A stretch of DNA of 35,814 bases from positions 1-35,814 of the IMG/VR virus record IMGVR_UViG_3300020020_000109, one strand, 5' to 3'. A program made the position numbers and the translations under genes. This document shows positions 5,646 to 12,101 of the stretch, in pieces; within the stretch, counting starts at the first letter, position 1, and every line of letters begins with the position of its first letter. The stretch comes from a virus. Below the pieces are notes generated by a model. The model saw only the letters and a list, made by a program, of their open reading frames with translations, made no database searches and was not told where the DNA came from.

Positions 5646-5698
5646 TTCTGTCTTTCGGTTGGTGTGGATGAATTATAACCCGTTATTCCGTAACGGGT
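5646..5698 (-). promoter_or_regulatory. Composite early promoter/leader element, copy 8
   Basis: Perfect 8-bp inverted repeat ACCCGTTA (5678-5685) and TAACGGGT (5691-5698) directly abutting the -10 box TATAAT (5672-5677). Leader CACACCAACCGAAAG. Confidence 0.8.
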
Positions 5699-5704
5699 CA
5701 ACAA

Positions 5705-6019
5705 TCAGTTAGAAATATTTGTCAGGCCAGGAGCAGCGATTGCGCGCTGGACATCGGCGAGAGTGTAATAAATGATTTCCTTGTCTTGACCGAAGGCGAC
5801 CGAGTGAGCGACGCGAAGCTCGCCGTCTTCGCCGATGCAAAATTCTTTCTTGCCGAAGACGTTCGCACCCATGATTGCGCGTTGCTGTGCAGCGCTCAGG
5901 CGAATCCACTTGCCTTCGAGCCCCAGGAGAGCGACGCATTCGAACAGTGCGCGAGCGTCCTTCTCTTCGGCGATTGCCCAGGCGGCGATTTCTTGAAACT
6001 TGATGGTGGAGGTGGTCAT
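5705..6019 (-). CDS. 104-residue protein of unknown function
   Basis: An N-terminal helical half (TIKFQEIAAWAIAEEKDARA) is followed by a strand-rich segment (CIGEDGELRVAHSVAFGQDK) and an alanine-rich helix. There is no catalytic or metal motif. It is a single-gene unit with its own element, and the ATG lies 6 bases after CACACCAACAGAAAG. No family recognised. Confidence 0.7.
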   Translation of the reverse strand: MTTSTIKFQEIAAWAIAEEKDARALFECVALLGLEGKWIRLSAAQQRAIMGANVFGKKEFCIGEDGELRVAHSVAFGQDKEIIYYTLADVQRAIAAPGLTNISN

Positions 6020-6074
6020 TTCTGGCTTTCTGTTGGTGTGAGGGAATTATAGCACCGTTTCCGCGTAACGGTGC
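6020..6074 (-). promoter_or_regulatory. Composite early promoter/leader element, copy 9
   Basis: Near-perfect 9-bp inverted repeat (GCACCGTTT 6052-6060, TAACGGTGC 6066-6074) beside the -10 box TATAAT (6046-6051), then CACACCAACAGAAAG. Confidence 0.8.
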
Positions 6075-6083
6075 AATTTCTTT

Positions 6084-6281
6084 TTATTCTTTCGGCAGTT
6101 GCGGCTTGCCCAGGCGGCGGCGTTCGTACAACACCGTGCACGCGTCGTTGACTTGATCGAGATACTTGCACTCGGCCTTTTCATCATGGCCGCGCATCGC
6201 GAGAGCGGCTTCGCCTGCGTCGCGCACGATGAATTCGAGTTCGCCGATGGATTTTGTACGATAAAGATTGAGCTGGTTCAT
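6084..6281 (-). CDS. 65-residue helical protein of unknown function
   Basis: The frame encodes MNQLNLYRTKSIGELEFIVR, DAGEAALAMRGHDEKAECKY and LDQVNDACTVLYERRRLGKP. This is an almost wholly helical protein with two cysteines, consistent with a small helical hairpin. No family recognised. The start has the consensus leader CACACCAACAGAAAG 6 bases upstream and a promoter box just after the terminator of the previous gene, so it is an independent unit. Confidence 0.7.
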   Translation of the reverse strand: MNQLNLYRTKSIGELEFIVRDAGEAALAMRGHDEKAECKYLDQVNDACTVLYERRRLGKPQLPKE

Positions 6282-6313
6282 GGTGCGCTTTCTGTTGGTG
6301 TGCCGCTAGTATA
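6282..6313 (-). promoter_or_regulatory. Composite early promoter/leader element, copy 10 (no dyad)
   Basis: Only the -10 box TATACT (6308-6313) and the leader CACACCAACAGAAAG are present. The CGTTA/TAACG dyad is missing and a transcription terminator lies directly upstream instead. Confidence 0.65.
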
Positions 6314-6320
6314 GCACAGA

Positions 6321-6348
6321 TAAAAAGAAGAAGGGCAAGAGCCCTTCT
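6321..6348 (-). terminator. Intrinsic terminator of the first leftward gene
   Basis: Read leftward: an 8-bp stem AGAAGGGC / GCCCTTCT with loop TCTT (arms at 6341-6348 and 6329-6336), followed by a TCTTTTT tract. It directly follows the stop of the gene at 6357 and separates it from the next promoter. Confidence 0.75.
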
Positions 6349-6356
6349 CTTATTGT

Positions 6357-6914
6357 TCATTGCACCTTCGGGCGGTTGATGACGGTTTGTGCGACACCGT
6401 TGTACGCTGCATGCTCTTTCACCGTCGCTTTAACGGTCACGGTTGCGCCTTGCTCGCCGAGTTCAGTCGTGCCCTTGTACTTAAACACGTTGCCGTTAGC
6501 GTCGCTGCACAGGTGCATATAAGAGGTGCCGTACATGCCATCCATTTCGATGATCTTATTGATGGTGAGCGTAAACACTTCGCGCTGACCGACGGTGCCC
6601 ATGTGATTGCCAGAGGTGGCAGGCGCGTCACGCTGAGCGATGCGCTCGGCCTTGCGTGCTGCGGACTTAGCCATCATGCCACGGGCGGCGTCGAGTTGAG
6701 CGGGTGACAGCTTGCCGAAGTCATCATATGAACCGGCGAGGGACCGGGCGAACTCGGACCAGCTAGAAGCGTTGCGCAGGAAGTCGATGACATCATAGCC
6801 GTCGGTGTTCTCGCGGTGGAACTTGTCTTGCGAAGCGTTCTTGATCTTCCGCTTGATGGCGGCTTCGTATGCTGCTTCGTCTTCGATCATGTTGGAGTTG
6901 AATGCGCGGGTCAT
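6357..6914 (-). CDS. 185-residue protein, first gene of the leftward cluster; possible C-terminal OB-like fold
   Basis: The N-terminal two thirds are charged and helical (DEAAYEAAIKRKIKNASQDK, later SPAQLDAARGMMAKSAARKA). The C-terminal 80 residues are a beta-rich segment (REVFTLTINKIIEMDGMYGT, FKYKGTTELGEQGATVTVKA, TVKEHAAYNGVAQTVINRP). It has the strand spacing of OB-fold domains and the AYNG..QTVINRPK ending often seen in phage single-strand-binding-like or hypothetical DNA-metabolism proteins. The function is inferred weakly. The ATG at 6914 lies 6 bases after CAACCAACAGAAAG. The in-frame ATG at 6962 lies upstream of the -10 box and is rejected. Confidence 0.75.
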   Translation of the reverse strand: MTRAFNSNMIEDEAAYEAAIKRKIKNASQDKFHRENTDGYDVIDFLRNASSWSEFARSLAGSYDDFGKLSPAQLDAARGMMAKSAARKAERIAQRDAPATSGNHMGTVGQREVFTLTINKIIEMDGMYGTSYMHLCSDANGNVFKYKGTTELGEQGATVTVKATVKEHAAYNGVAQTVINRPKVQ

Positions 6915-6958
6915 GGTGTGCTTTCTGTTGGTTGCGGGTTGCTGATGACGCAATTGTA
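6915..6958 (-). promoter_or_regulatory. Composite early promoter/leader element, copy 11 (first of the cluster)
   Basis: A -10-like box TACAAT (6953-6958, leftward) and the leader CAACCAACAGAAAG before the ATG at 6914. A lone TAACG half-site occurs at 6986-6990, but the full dyad is absent. Confidence 0.6.
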
Positions 6959-7100
6959 GCACAGGAAATTAAGCCGAGTCACGCGTAACGCAGCATAACT
7001 CGAGTTTTTTAGTCGGGTATTTGACTCGACGGCAATGATGTGGCAGGAAATTTAACTTGTAATCGTTGTCCACATGGCGTAAGGTGTCGACGGTTTGCTT
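6959..7100. promoter_or_regulatory. Divergent control region between leftward early and rightward late genes
   Basis: No gene fits here. The region holds a cluster of related half-sites: CGAGTC (6975-6980), the palindrome AACTCGAGTT (6997-7006) followed by a short T run, and GACTCGAC (7023-7030). Together they suggest a regulator-binding site for the early/late switch. A TTGACT sits at 7021-7026, but no good -10 box follows at 16-18 bases, so I cannot place a rightward promoter with confidence. Confidence 0.45.
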
Positions 7101-7382
7101 ATGTCTGGATTAACGCTCATCACGACAGTGCCACCATCATCTAAGTTGGCGGTGTTGCTGCGTGCCAAGGCTCGACCTTTGCGGCCTGGACTGCTGCGAT
7201 GCAGACGATGTGGCTCGCAAACCTATGCACGTGTGGTCAATGGGGCTGTCCAGGGTAAGCGTGGTCCCTCCGGTGGAACAGTCGTGTACGCATGCGTCTG
7301 CTATGACTGTTTGATGGGCGGCATCACTGCGCCTATGATCTGGGACACAATCTCAATGACGCCAACTCCCAAAGGGAATTGA
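7101..7382 (+). CDS. 93-residue zinc-ribbon protein at the head of the late operon
   Basis: The central part reads LLRCRRCGSQTYARVVNGAV and then YACVCYDCLMGG. The pairs C34-x2-C37 and C67-x2-C70 (with C65 near) form a zinc ribbon of the sort found in many small phage proteins that carry RCxxCG...VxNGxV...GGTxxxxxVCxxCL. Its role is not known to me. It could bind DNA or a head component because the scaffold gene follows after 3 bases. The start is uncertain: ATG at 7101 has no good Shine-Dalgarno, whereas TTG at 7095 has AAGGTG 8 bases upstream and would add two residues. Confidence 0.7.
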   Translation: MSGLTLITTVPPSSKLAVLLRAKARPLRPGLLRCRRCGSQTYARVVNGAVQGKRGPSGGTVVYACVCYDCLMGGITAPMIWDTISMTPTPKGN

Positions 7383-7385
7383 AGT

Positions 7386-8195
7386 ATGTTCCTGACTCGC
7401 AATGTCATGATGAAATACCGCGCACCCGATCCGGATACGTCCGGCGGCGGCGGTGCCCCTCCCCCTCCTGCTCCTCCCCCTCCTGCTCCTCCTCCCCAGA
7501 TTCCCGAGAACCTGAAGCCTCTTGTGCAAGGCATGATTGAGGCAGCAGTCAACGAGCAAGTTGCGGGATTGAAAGCGAAGAACGGCGAGTTGATCGGCAA
7601 AGAGAAAGAACTCAAAGCCAATCTCGCGCAGTTCGAAGGCATTGATCCTGAAGCTGTGCGAAACATTCTCAAGCGCTTTGCTGATGATGAAGAAGCAACT
7701 CTCATCAAGCAAGGCAAGATTGACGAAGTGTTGAACAAGCGCACTGAACGCATGGCCCAGGATTGGGACAAGAAGTTGAAGGCAGAACAGACACGCTCGG
7801 AAAAGCTCAAAGCAAAAGCCGACAAGCTAGCAGAACGTGCGATGGCTGAATCAATCATTAAGGCATCGCAGAAAGCAGGAGCGTTGCCTGAAGCAACAGA
7901 AGACATCGTGCTTCGCGCTAAGGGCGCGGGCTGGACTATCGACGACGACGGCAATGTTATCGCCATGAGCGGTGAAACAATTGTCTTCGGGAAAGATGGC
8001 AAGACGCCCCTCACACCTGAGGAGTGGGCGGCTTCTCTGCGCGAGAACGCGCCCCACCTCTGGCCGAGGGCACAGGGTTCCGGTGCAATGGGCACCAACG
8101 GCAACGCCAAGGGCAACGCTGATCTATCTAAACTCCCGCCCGAGGCTCGCATCACGCAATTTCGCGCACAACAGGCGCACGGTGCTGCACGCTGA
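7386..8195 (+). CDS. Putative capsid scaffolding protein
   Basis: The 269-residue protein directly precedes the major capsid gene and has the scaffold layout. There is a proline-rich N-terminus (about residues 18-40), a long charged helix of coiled-coil type at about 60-165 (GLKAKNGELIGKEKELKANL, then KKLKAEQTRSEKLKAKADKL) and a basic, flexible C-terminus. Scaffolds of HK97-fold capsids guide shell assembly and leave before DNA packaging. There is no Ser-His-Asp protease signature, so maturation cleavage would need another protein. The proline run coincides with a long C/T-only DNA tract on the plus strand. ATG at 7386 follows GGGAA. ATG codons at 7407 and 7410 are alternatives. Confidence 0.75.
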   Translation: MFLTRNVMMKYRAPDPDTSGGGGAPPPPAPPPPAPPPQIPENLKPLVQGMIEAAVNEQVAGLKAKNGELIGKEKELKANLAQFEGIDPEAVRNILKRFADDEEATLIKQGKIDEVLNKRTERMAQDWDKKLKAEQTRSEKLKAKADKLAERAMAESIIKASQKAGALPEATEDIVLRAKGAGWTIDDDGNVIAMSGETIVFGKDGKTPLTPEEWAASLRENAPHLWPRAQGSGAMGTNGNAKGNADLSKLPPEARITQFRAQQAHGAAR

Positions 8196-8222
8196 AGGGT
8201 GAACATCCATTAAGGTGAAACA

Positions 8223-9149
8223 ATGGCACTGACCCTAGTCGAAGCCGCCAAAATTAACTCTGGCGACATCGTGCGTTCAGCCGTCATCGAAATGTTTGCG
8301 CAGGAATCGGACATACTCCAAGTCCTGCCGTTCGAAGACATCGCAGGTAACGCACTCAAGTACAACCGTGAAGGCTCGCTCCCAGGCATCAGCTTCCGGG
8401 GCGTGAACGAAGCATTTCCGGAATCGTCCGGCGTGCTCAATCCACAAACCGAAGCGCTCGTTATTGCGGGCGGCGATTTGGATGTGGACCGCTTCATTAT
8501 CCAGACGCAAGGTGCCGGTGTGCGCGCAACGCATGAGCGCATGAAGGTGAAGTCGCTCGCGGCTGGATGGACGCAAAAATTCATCAAGGGTGATTCATCC
8601 ACGAACCCGCGTGAATTCGACGGCTTGCAGAAGCGTCTCGTGAATCAACAAGTCATCACTGCGGGCGCGGGCTCCGGTGGCTCTCCGTTGTCTCTCGGTG
8701 TGATCGATGATGCAACCGACACCGTCGACAATCCGACGCATTACCTCATGTCCAAGGGCATGCGGCGCAAGTTCACGGCAGCGGCGCGCACGACTGCGGT
8801 TGCGGGCTTCGTGACGTACAGCGCAGACGCATTCGGTCGACGCATCTCGCAGTACAACGATTTGCCGATTCTCGTTGCATACGGTGCGAACGGCGGCGAT
8901 GACATCCTGCCCTTCGATGAAGCAGCGGCATCCGGTCCGGCAACGGCAACGTCGATCTACATCTTGAGCATCGGCGCGGGACGCATTCAAGGCATCCAGA
9001 ATGGCCCGATGGATGTGCGCGATCTCGGCGAGCTTCAAGCCGCGCCAGTGTTTCGCACTCGGGTCGAATGGTACAACGGCATCGTGATTGAGCATGGGCG
9101 TGCTGCTGCCCGTATTCGTCACATCAGCAACGCGGCAATCGTTGCCTAA
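8223..9149 (+). CDS. Major capsid protein (HK97 fold likely)
   Basis: The 308-residue protein has the usual features of a small HK97-type shell protein. It has an N-terminal helix (LTLVEAAKINSGDIVRSAVI), an E-loop-like segment (KYNREGSLPGISFRGVNEAF), a spine-helix region with AGGDLDVDRFIIQTQGAGVR, and a C-terminal end with FRTRVEWYNGIVIEHGRAAA. The ending RxxVEWxxGIVIxHGRAxARI is typical of major capsid proteins in phages of Proteobacteria. Its position after the scaffold and before a cement-like gene fits. The Shine-Dalgarno AAGGTG lies 5 bases before the ATG. Confidence 0.85.
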   Translation: MALTLVEAAKINSGDIVRSAVIEMFAQESDILQVLPFEDIAGNALKYNREGSLPGISFRGVNEAFPESSGVLNPQTEALVIAGGDLDVDRFIIQTQGAGVRATHERMKVKSLAAGWTQKFIKGDSSTNPREFDGLQKRLVNQQVITAGAGSGGSPLSLGVIDDATDTVDNPTHYLMSKGMRRKFTAAARTTAVAGFVTYSADAFGRRISQYNDLPILVAYGANGGDDILPFDEAAASGPATATSIYILSIGAGRIQGIQNGPMDVRDLGELQAAPVFRTRVEWYNGIVIEHGRAAARIRHISNAAIVA

Positions 9150-9161
9150 GGAGAACAAAAT

Positions 9162-9539
9162 ATGGCTTCTCGCACTTATGACAATCTGACGCTGCTGAAA
9201 GACGCAGGCGTCGTTACCGTCGATGCCGCTGCGATGGTCGGTGGCTCGGCTCGCGTTGTCGATGTTGGCGACGCACACATGGATGCCGTTGCTGTTGTCG
9301 ACACAAGCGCAGTCGACACCGCGCAGGGCACGTACACCGTGCGCATTCAAGGCTCGCTCTTGCTGGCGTTCAGCACGCCGGTTGAACTCGCAGCACGCGA
9401 GGTCAAGGCAACAGGTCGTCTTGAGATTCCGTTTAACAACGAAGTCTCTGGCACCTACTATCGGTACATTCGCGCTTTCCATGACACGGGCGGCGCGGCA
9501 CCGACGATCAACAACACGATCTTTCTGGCGAAGCCGTAA
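9162..9539 (+). CDS. Putative capsid cement/decoration protein (Bbp16-like)
   Basis: A 125-residue, beta-rich protein (ARVVDVGDAHMDAVAVVDTS, YTVRIQGSLLLAFSTPVELA, GTYYRYIRAFHDTGGAAPTI). The order of strands and the ending GTYYRYIRxF resemble the Bordetella phage Bbp16-type cement proteins that stud the capsid at its symmetry axes. I judge this from memory of the pattern. The gene sits 12 bases after the capsid gene with a full Shine-Dalgarno (AAGGAG), so a high copy number is expected. Another small head protein remains possible. Confidence 0.6.
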   Translation: MASRTYDNLTLLKDAGVVTVDAAAMVGGSARVVDVGDAHMDAVAVVDTSAVDTAQGTYTVRIQGSLLLAFSTPVELAAREVKATGRLEIPFNNEVSGTYYRYIRAFHDTGGAAPTINNTIFLAKP

Positions 9540-9552
9540 ACAGGAGCACTCA

Positions 9553-10128
9553 ATGAAAATCGGACTACGCTATACCGGCGACGACGAAGCTCTGAACAAG
9601 AAACTCGAAGCCACCGACGGTGTTCAATACTTCGAGCCCATCGACGCACGCGAGATTCTTTCGTCGCCTGGGCAAGACTACGAGATCGATGAAGAGTCTC
9701 GCAAGCTGATCGGCATGCAATTCGATCCGCGCTTAGGCAATAAGCAAAGCATGCGCAAAGCAGGCAAAGAAGGTGACGAAGAAGAAGCCATCAACATCCC
9801 GCAACTGCAAGGCGCAGACGCCGAGTTGCAGACGGGTCTGTCAGCCGAGAAGTATGGCCGCAGTCAAGTGGTCAAGGCGGTGCCTGATGCGGCACCGACG
9901 ATGATGAATCCGGTGACGACATCGGGTCGCCCGTTGAACATCGAAGAAGTCGGCAAGGATGCACCTACCGATTATCAGAAGGCACCGCAAGAAGGCGGCA
10001 CGCGTGCTTCTGAAGGCAAGACATCCGATGAGATGAGAGAGGCACTCAAGGCCAAGGGAGTGCAGTTCCCGCCCGATGCGAAGAAGGCAGAACTCGCAGA
10101 ATTGGTCGACCGTCACAACGCACGCTGA
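9553..10128 (+). CDS. 191-residue virion-associated protein with C-terminal SAP/HeH-like domain
   Basis: The N-terminal part (MKIGLRYTGDDEALNKKLEA) is followed by a long polar, probably disordered middle rich in G, A, E and K. The final 35 residues, SDEMREALKAKGVQFPPDAK and KAELAELVDRHNAR, look like a helix-extended-helix or SAP/Rho-N motif. Such motifs bind DNA or RNA and often end phage head proteins. The true start is the ATG at 9553 (GGAG 6 bases upstream), not the long upstream frame that runs through the cement gene. It may contact packaged DNA inside the capsid. Confidence 0.65.
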   Translation: MKIGLRYTGDDEALNKKLEATDGVQYFEPIDAREILSSPGQDYEIDEESRKLIGMQFDPRLGNKQSMRKAGKEGDEEEAINIPQLQGADAELQTGLSAEKYGRSQVVKAVPDAAPTMMNPVTTSGRPLNIEEVGKDAPTDYQKAPQEGGTRASEGKTSDEMREALKAKGVQFPPDAKKAELAELVDRHNAR

Positions 10129-10146
10129 GCGTGTCGTGACTTCGCA

Positions 10147-10162
10147 TCGAGCGAAAGCTCGA
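10147..10162 (+). other. Small intergenic RNA hairpin with GAAA loop
   Basis: TCGAGC-GAAA-GCTCGA forms a 6-bp stem closed by a stable GNRA tetraloop between the genes ending at 10128 and starting at 10190. There is no T tract, so it is not a terminator. It could protect or process the capsid-gene mRNA. Confidence 0.45.
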
Positions 10163-10189
10163 ATCATGAAACATCAAGGAGATTTATTC

Positions 10190-10429
10190 ATGGCAAAACC
10201 AGACGATCCAGGCTCGCAAGGCCGAAGCAATGCACCCGGTCAAGGCGGCGGCGCACCCGGCAAGAGCGGCGAAGCTGGGCGCGGTCATTCGCCCGAAGCG
10301 AAGGCAGAACGTGCAGCACGTCGCGCACGTGGCGAAGATGTGCCCGAGCCCCCGGAAGACGAACAGAGCGGCCCGACGACTGCGCCCGGTGGCGACACAC
10401 CGCAGATCAACCCGCTGAACAAACCCTGA
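10190..10429 (+). CDS. 79-residue intrinsically disordered protein
   Basis: The composition is glycine, proline, alanine and charged residues throughout (MAKPDDPGSQGRSNAPGQGG, later AERAARRARGEDVPEPPEDE), with no hydrophobic core. The ATG at 10190 has a strong AAGGAG 8 bases upstream, so it is probably well expressed. The in-frame starts further upstream cross the hairpin and lack a ribosome site. Position in the head operon suggests a structural or assembly role. No family recognised. Confidence 0.6.
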   Translation: MAKPDDPGSQGRSNAPGQGGGAPGKSGEAGRGHSPEAKAERAARRARGEDVPEPPEDEQSGPTTAPGGDTPQINPLNKP

Positions 10430-10465
10430 CATCTCCTGTGGCCGATGTTGGTCGGTCGGATTTTG

Positions 10466-10491
10466 CTCCGGACTTCGGTCCGGAGATTTTT
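10466..10491 (+). terminator. Intrinsic terminator inside the late operon, after the capsid genes
   Basis: Perfect 8-bp GC-rich stem CTCCGGAC / GTCCGGAG with an ultra-stable TTCG loop, then A and five T. The next gene begins 17 bases later on the same strand with no obvious new promoter. It probably works as an attenuator that keeps capsid mRNA more abundant than the tail genes. Confidence 0.85.
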
Positions 10492-10507
10492 AATCGAGAG
10501 GCTAAAG

Positions 10508-10840
10508 ATGAAAACAGCGACAAGATCAACGTCAATCGTTGACGACGATGAACCTGCACCCATGCAACCCGATGAAGTCAAGCCATCGGTCGATGTCGGA
10601 CGGCAGAACGTGAAGGCCATGCCTGCGTCTAAGAGCGAGGCACCGAATGGTGCACCGTCGGAGGGACCGAGCGAAGAACTCGGTATGACTGCTGTTGTTG
10701 ACAATGCGCTTCAACAACAAGCCGAAGGCGAGACTGTGCGCATGCAGAAGGATGGTCAAGAAGTCGACATCGGCGTCGGCGATGTGGTGATTCACGAGCG
10801 TTCCGGCTGGAAGAGACTCGACAAAGAAGAAGGGGTCTAA
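10508..10840 (+). CDS. 110-residue protein of unknown function between head and connector genes
   Basis: The first 70 residues are polar and likely disordered (DDDEPAPMQPDEVKPSVDVG). The last 35 form a compact strand-rich piece (VRMQKDGQEVDIGVGDVVIH, then ERSGWKRLDKEEGV). The ending resembles a small KOW- or SH3-like turn. The ATG at 10508 (weak GAGG 7 bases upstream) is preferred to the long upstream frame because that one runs through the terminator. No family recognised. Confidence 0.55.
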   Translation: MKTATRSTSIVDDDEPAPMQPDEVKPSVDVGRQNVKAMPASKSEAPNGAPSEGPSEELGMTAVVDNALQQQAEGETVRMQKDGQEVDIGVGDVVIHERSGWKRLDKEEGV

Positions 10841-10846
10841 CGCATC

Positions 10847-11314
10847 ATGGCTGTAGCCGTCTACCCGGCTCCGGGCTATGACAGCTTCATCAGCCTAGAG
10901 GATGCCAATACATATCTAACTGCGCTCGGCTTTGCGAAAAACGTCTGGGACAATAAGACAACGACTGAACGCGAAGCAGCATTGAGGCGCGGTACACAGT
11001 TTATCTTTGCGCGCCGACTTCTTCCGGCGGCATTGTGGGATACATCGGTAACACCGGCCATTGCGCGTGTGCATCCGAATGTCGCTGCGGCAACGGCTGA
11101 AGCGGCACGTCGCCATGTCGAGGGCACACTGTATCGCGATCTAGACTCTGCGCCTGTGCTTGAAAAGACAGTCGGGCCTCTAACGCTGCGCTATGCACAG
11201 CCTGCCGCTATAGATGAAGCGGCACATTATCCGATCATCGGCGATTTGCTGTATGGCTTGATTGAACGCAGCGGCGGCGCGGGCATGGGCTCTGTGCTAT
11301 TCGAAAGAGTCTGA
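10847..11314 (+). CDS. Head-tail connector (adaptor) protein, DnaT-like type
   Basis: The start AVYPAPGYDSFISLEDANTY matches the common phage pattern "GYDSFISLEDANTYL" of proteins often annotated as DnaT-like ssDNA-binding proteins. In phage late operons these act as head-completion adaptors, bound under the portal. A helical middle (REAALRRGTQFIFARRLLPA) and VGPLTLRYAQPA are consistent. It overlaps the next gene by one base and is followed by stopper-, tail-completion- and tail-terminator-like genes in the classical order, which supports an adaptor role over any replication role. Confidence 0.7.
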   Translation: MAVAVYPAPGYDSFISLEDANTYLTALGFAKNVWDNKTTTEREAALRRGTQFIFARRLLPAALWDTSVTPAIARVHPNVAAATAEAARRHVEGTLYRDLDSAPVLEKTVGPLTLRYAQPAAIDEAAHYPIIGDLLYGLIERSGGAGMGSVLFERV

Positions 11315-11685
11315 TGGCATCTGCACTGTATGGCGAGCTAGCACAAGCAGCGGTTGACTTGCTCAATGAGCTAGGACAGATTGTGATGCTTACTCGGCCT
11401 GCTCCCGGTGCAGGGTATGACCCTGACGCGGGTCTAGTTGATGAAGGCGAAGTTCTTGTATGGAGTGCAAGCGGTGTTGAATTTGAATACAACCAGCGTG
11501 AAGTCGACGGTGCTCTCATACAGAGTGGAGATCGTCGCGTGCTTATTGCTCCTAATCTGGGCACGACTCCGCAGAGCGGTGATGTCATCACGCTTGGCGC
11601 GTACCGTCTCGAAGTTGTGGAGTCTCGCCCGCTACAGCCTGCGGGCGTGGTCGTCTTACATGAAGTACAGGCGAGGGGAACATGA
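11314..11685 (+). CDS. Head closure/stopper-like protein
   Basis: The 123-residue protein begins with a helix (ALYGELAQAAVDLLNELGQI) and continues as a beta-barrel-like series (LIQSGDRRVLIAPNLGTTPQ, SGDVITLGAYRLEVVESRPL). A dimple formed by a helix and then strands ending in QAGVVVLHEVQARG-like text is typical of siphophage head-tail stoppers. They seal the filled capsid before tail joining. Assignment rests on length, fold pattern and position. Its ends overlap both neighbours by 1 to 4 bases. Confidence 0.6.
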   Translation: MASALYGELAQAAVDLLNELGQIVMLTRPAPGAGYDPDAGLVDEGEVLVWSASGVEFEYNQREVDGALIQSGDRRVLIAPNLGTTPQSGDVITLGAYRLEVVESRPLQPAGVVVLHEVQARGT

Positions 11686-12101
11686 GCAACTTCGATAACG
11701 CAAAGTTCGCTGACGACATCAGGAAATTTCAGCAGAAGACAAAGTTGTCGATGGATGTGCTTGTGCGCAAAGTCATCATTCAAATGGGATCACGAATGGT
11801 CAAGATGTCGCCAGTAGACACAGGCCGGTTTCGTGCAAACTGGATGCCCGGTATTGGCTCGCCAGATACGTCAACCATCGACGCAGTTGATCCTGATGGA
11901 TCAACAACCATAGCGCGCATCACTGCGGCTTTCGCAAATGCGCAAGCTGGCGGTGTGCTCTACGTCACCAACTCATTGCCATACGCGAGGCGGCTGGAAT
12001 ACGGTTGGTCAAAGAAAGCTCCCTCACCTCCTGGCATCGTGCGTGCAACAGTGCAAAGCTATGCCGCATACATTGCGTCAGAAGTTAAGGACATCAAGTG
12101 A
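11682..12101 (+). CDS. Tail completion/neck protein, HK97 gp10-like
   Basis: The 139-residue protein shows the HK97 gp10-like landmarks: a long N-terminal helix (DDIRKFQQKTKLSMDVLVRK), the SPVDTGRFRANW segment (SPVDTGxLRxSW in the family) and NSLPYARRLEYGWSKKAP. This class joins the connector to the tail tube. The gene is in the expected place between stopper and tail-terminator genes, with 4-base overlaps at both ends. Confidence 0.8.
   Translation: MSNFDNAKFADDIRKFQQKTKLSMDVLVRKVIIQMGSRMVKMSPVDTGRFRANWMPGIGSPDTSTIDAVDPDGSTTIARITAAFANAQAGGVLYVTNSLPYARRLEYGWSKKAPSPPGIVRATVQSYAAYIASEVKDIK

Noticed and set aside
299-6074. CRISPR-like array because of regularly repeated short motifs
   Set aside because: The motif copies are separated by whole genes of 200-1500 bases, not by uniform spacers, and carry promoter and leader parts.
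7021-7064. A rightward sigma70 promoter using TTGACT at 7021
   Set aside because: No -10-like hexamer lies at 16-18 bases. The nearest TGTAAT is about 32 bases away.
8595-9482. A 295-residue minus-strand open frame across capsid and cement genes
   Set aside because: Composition is Arg/His/Cys/Ala-rich, typical of antisense frames of high-GC genes. The plus strand is clearly the capsid gene.
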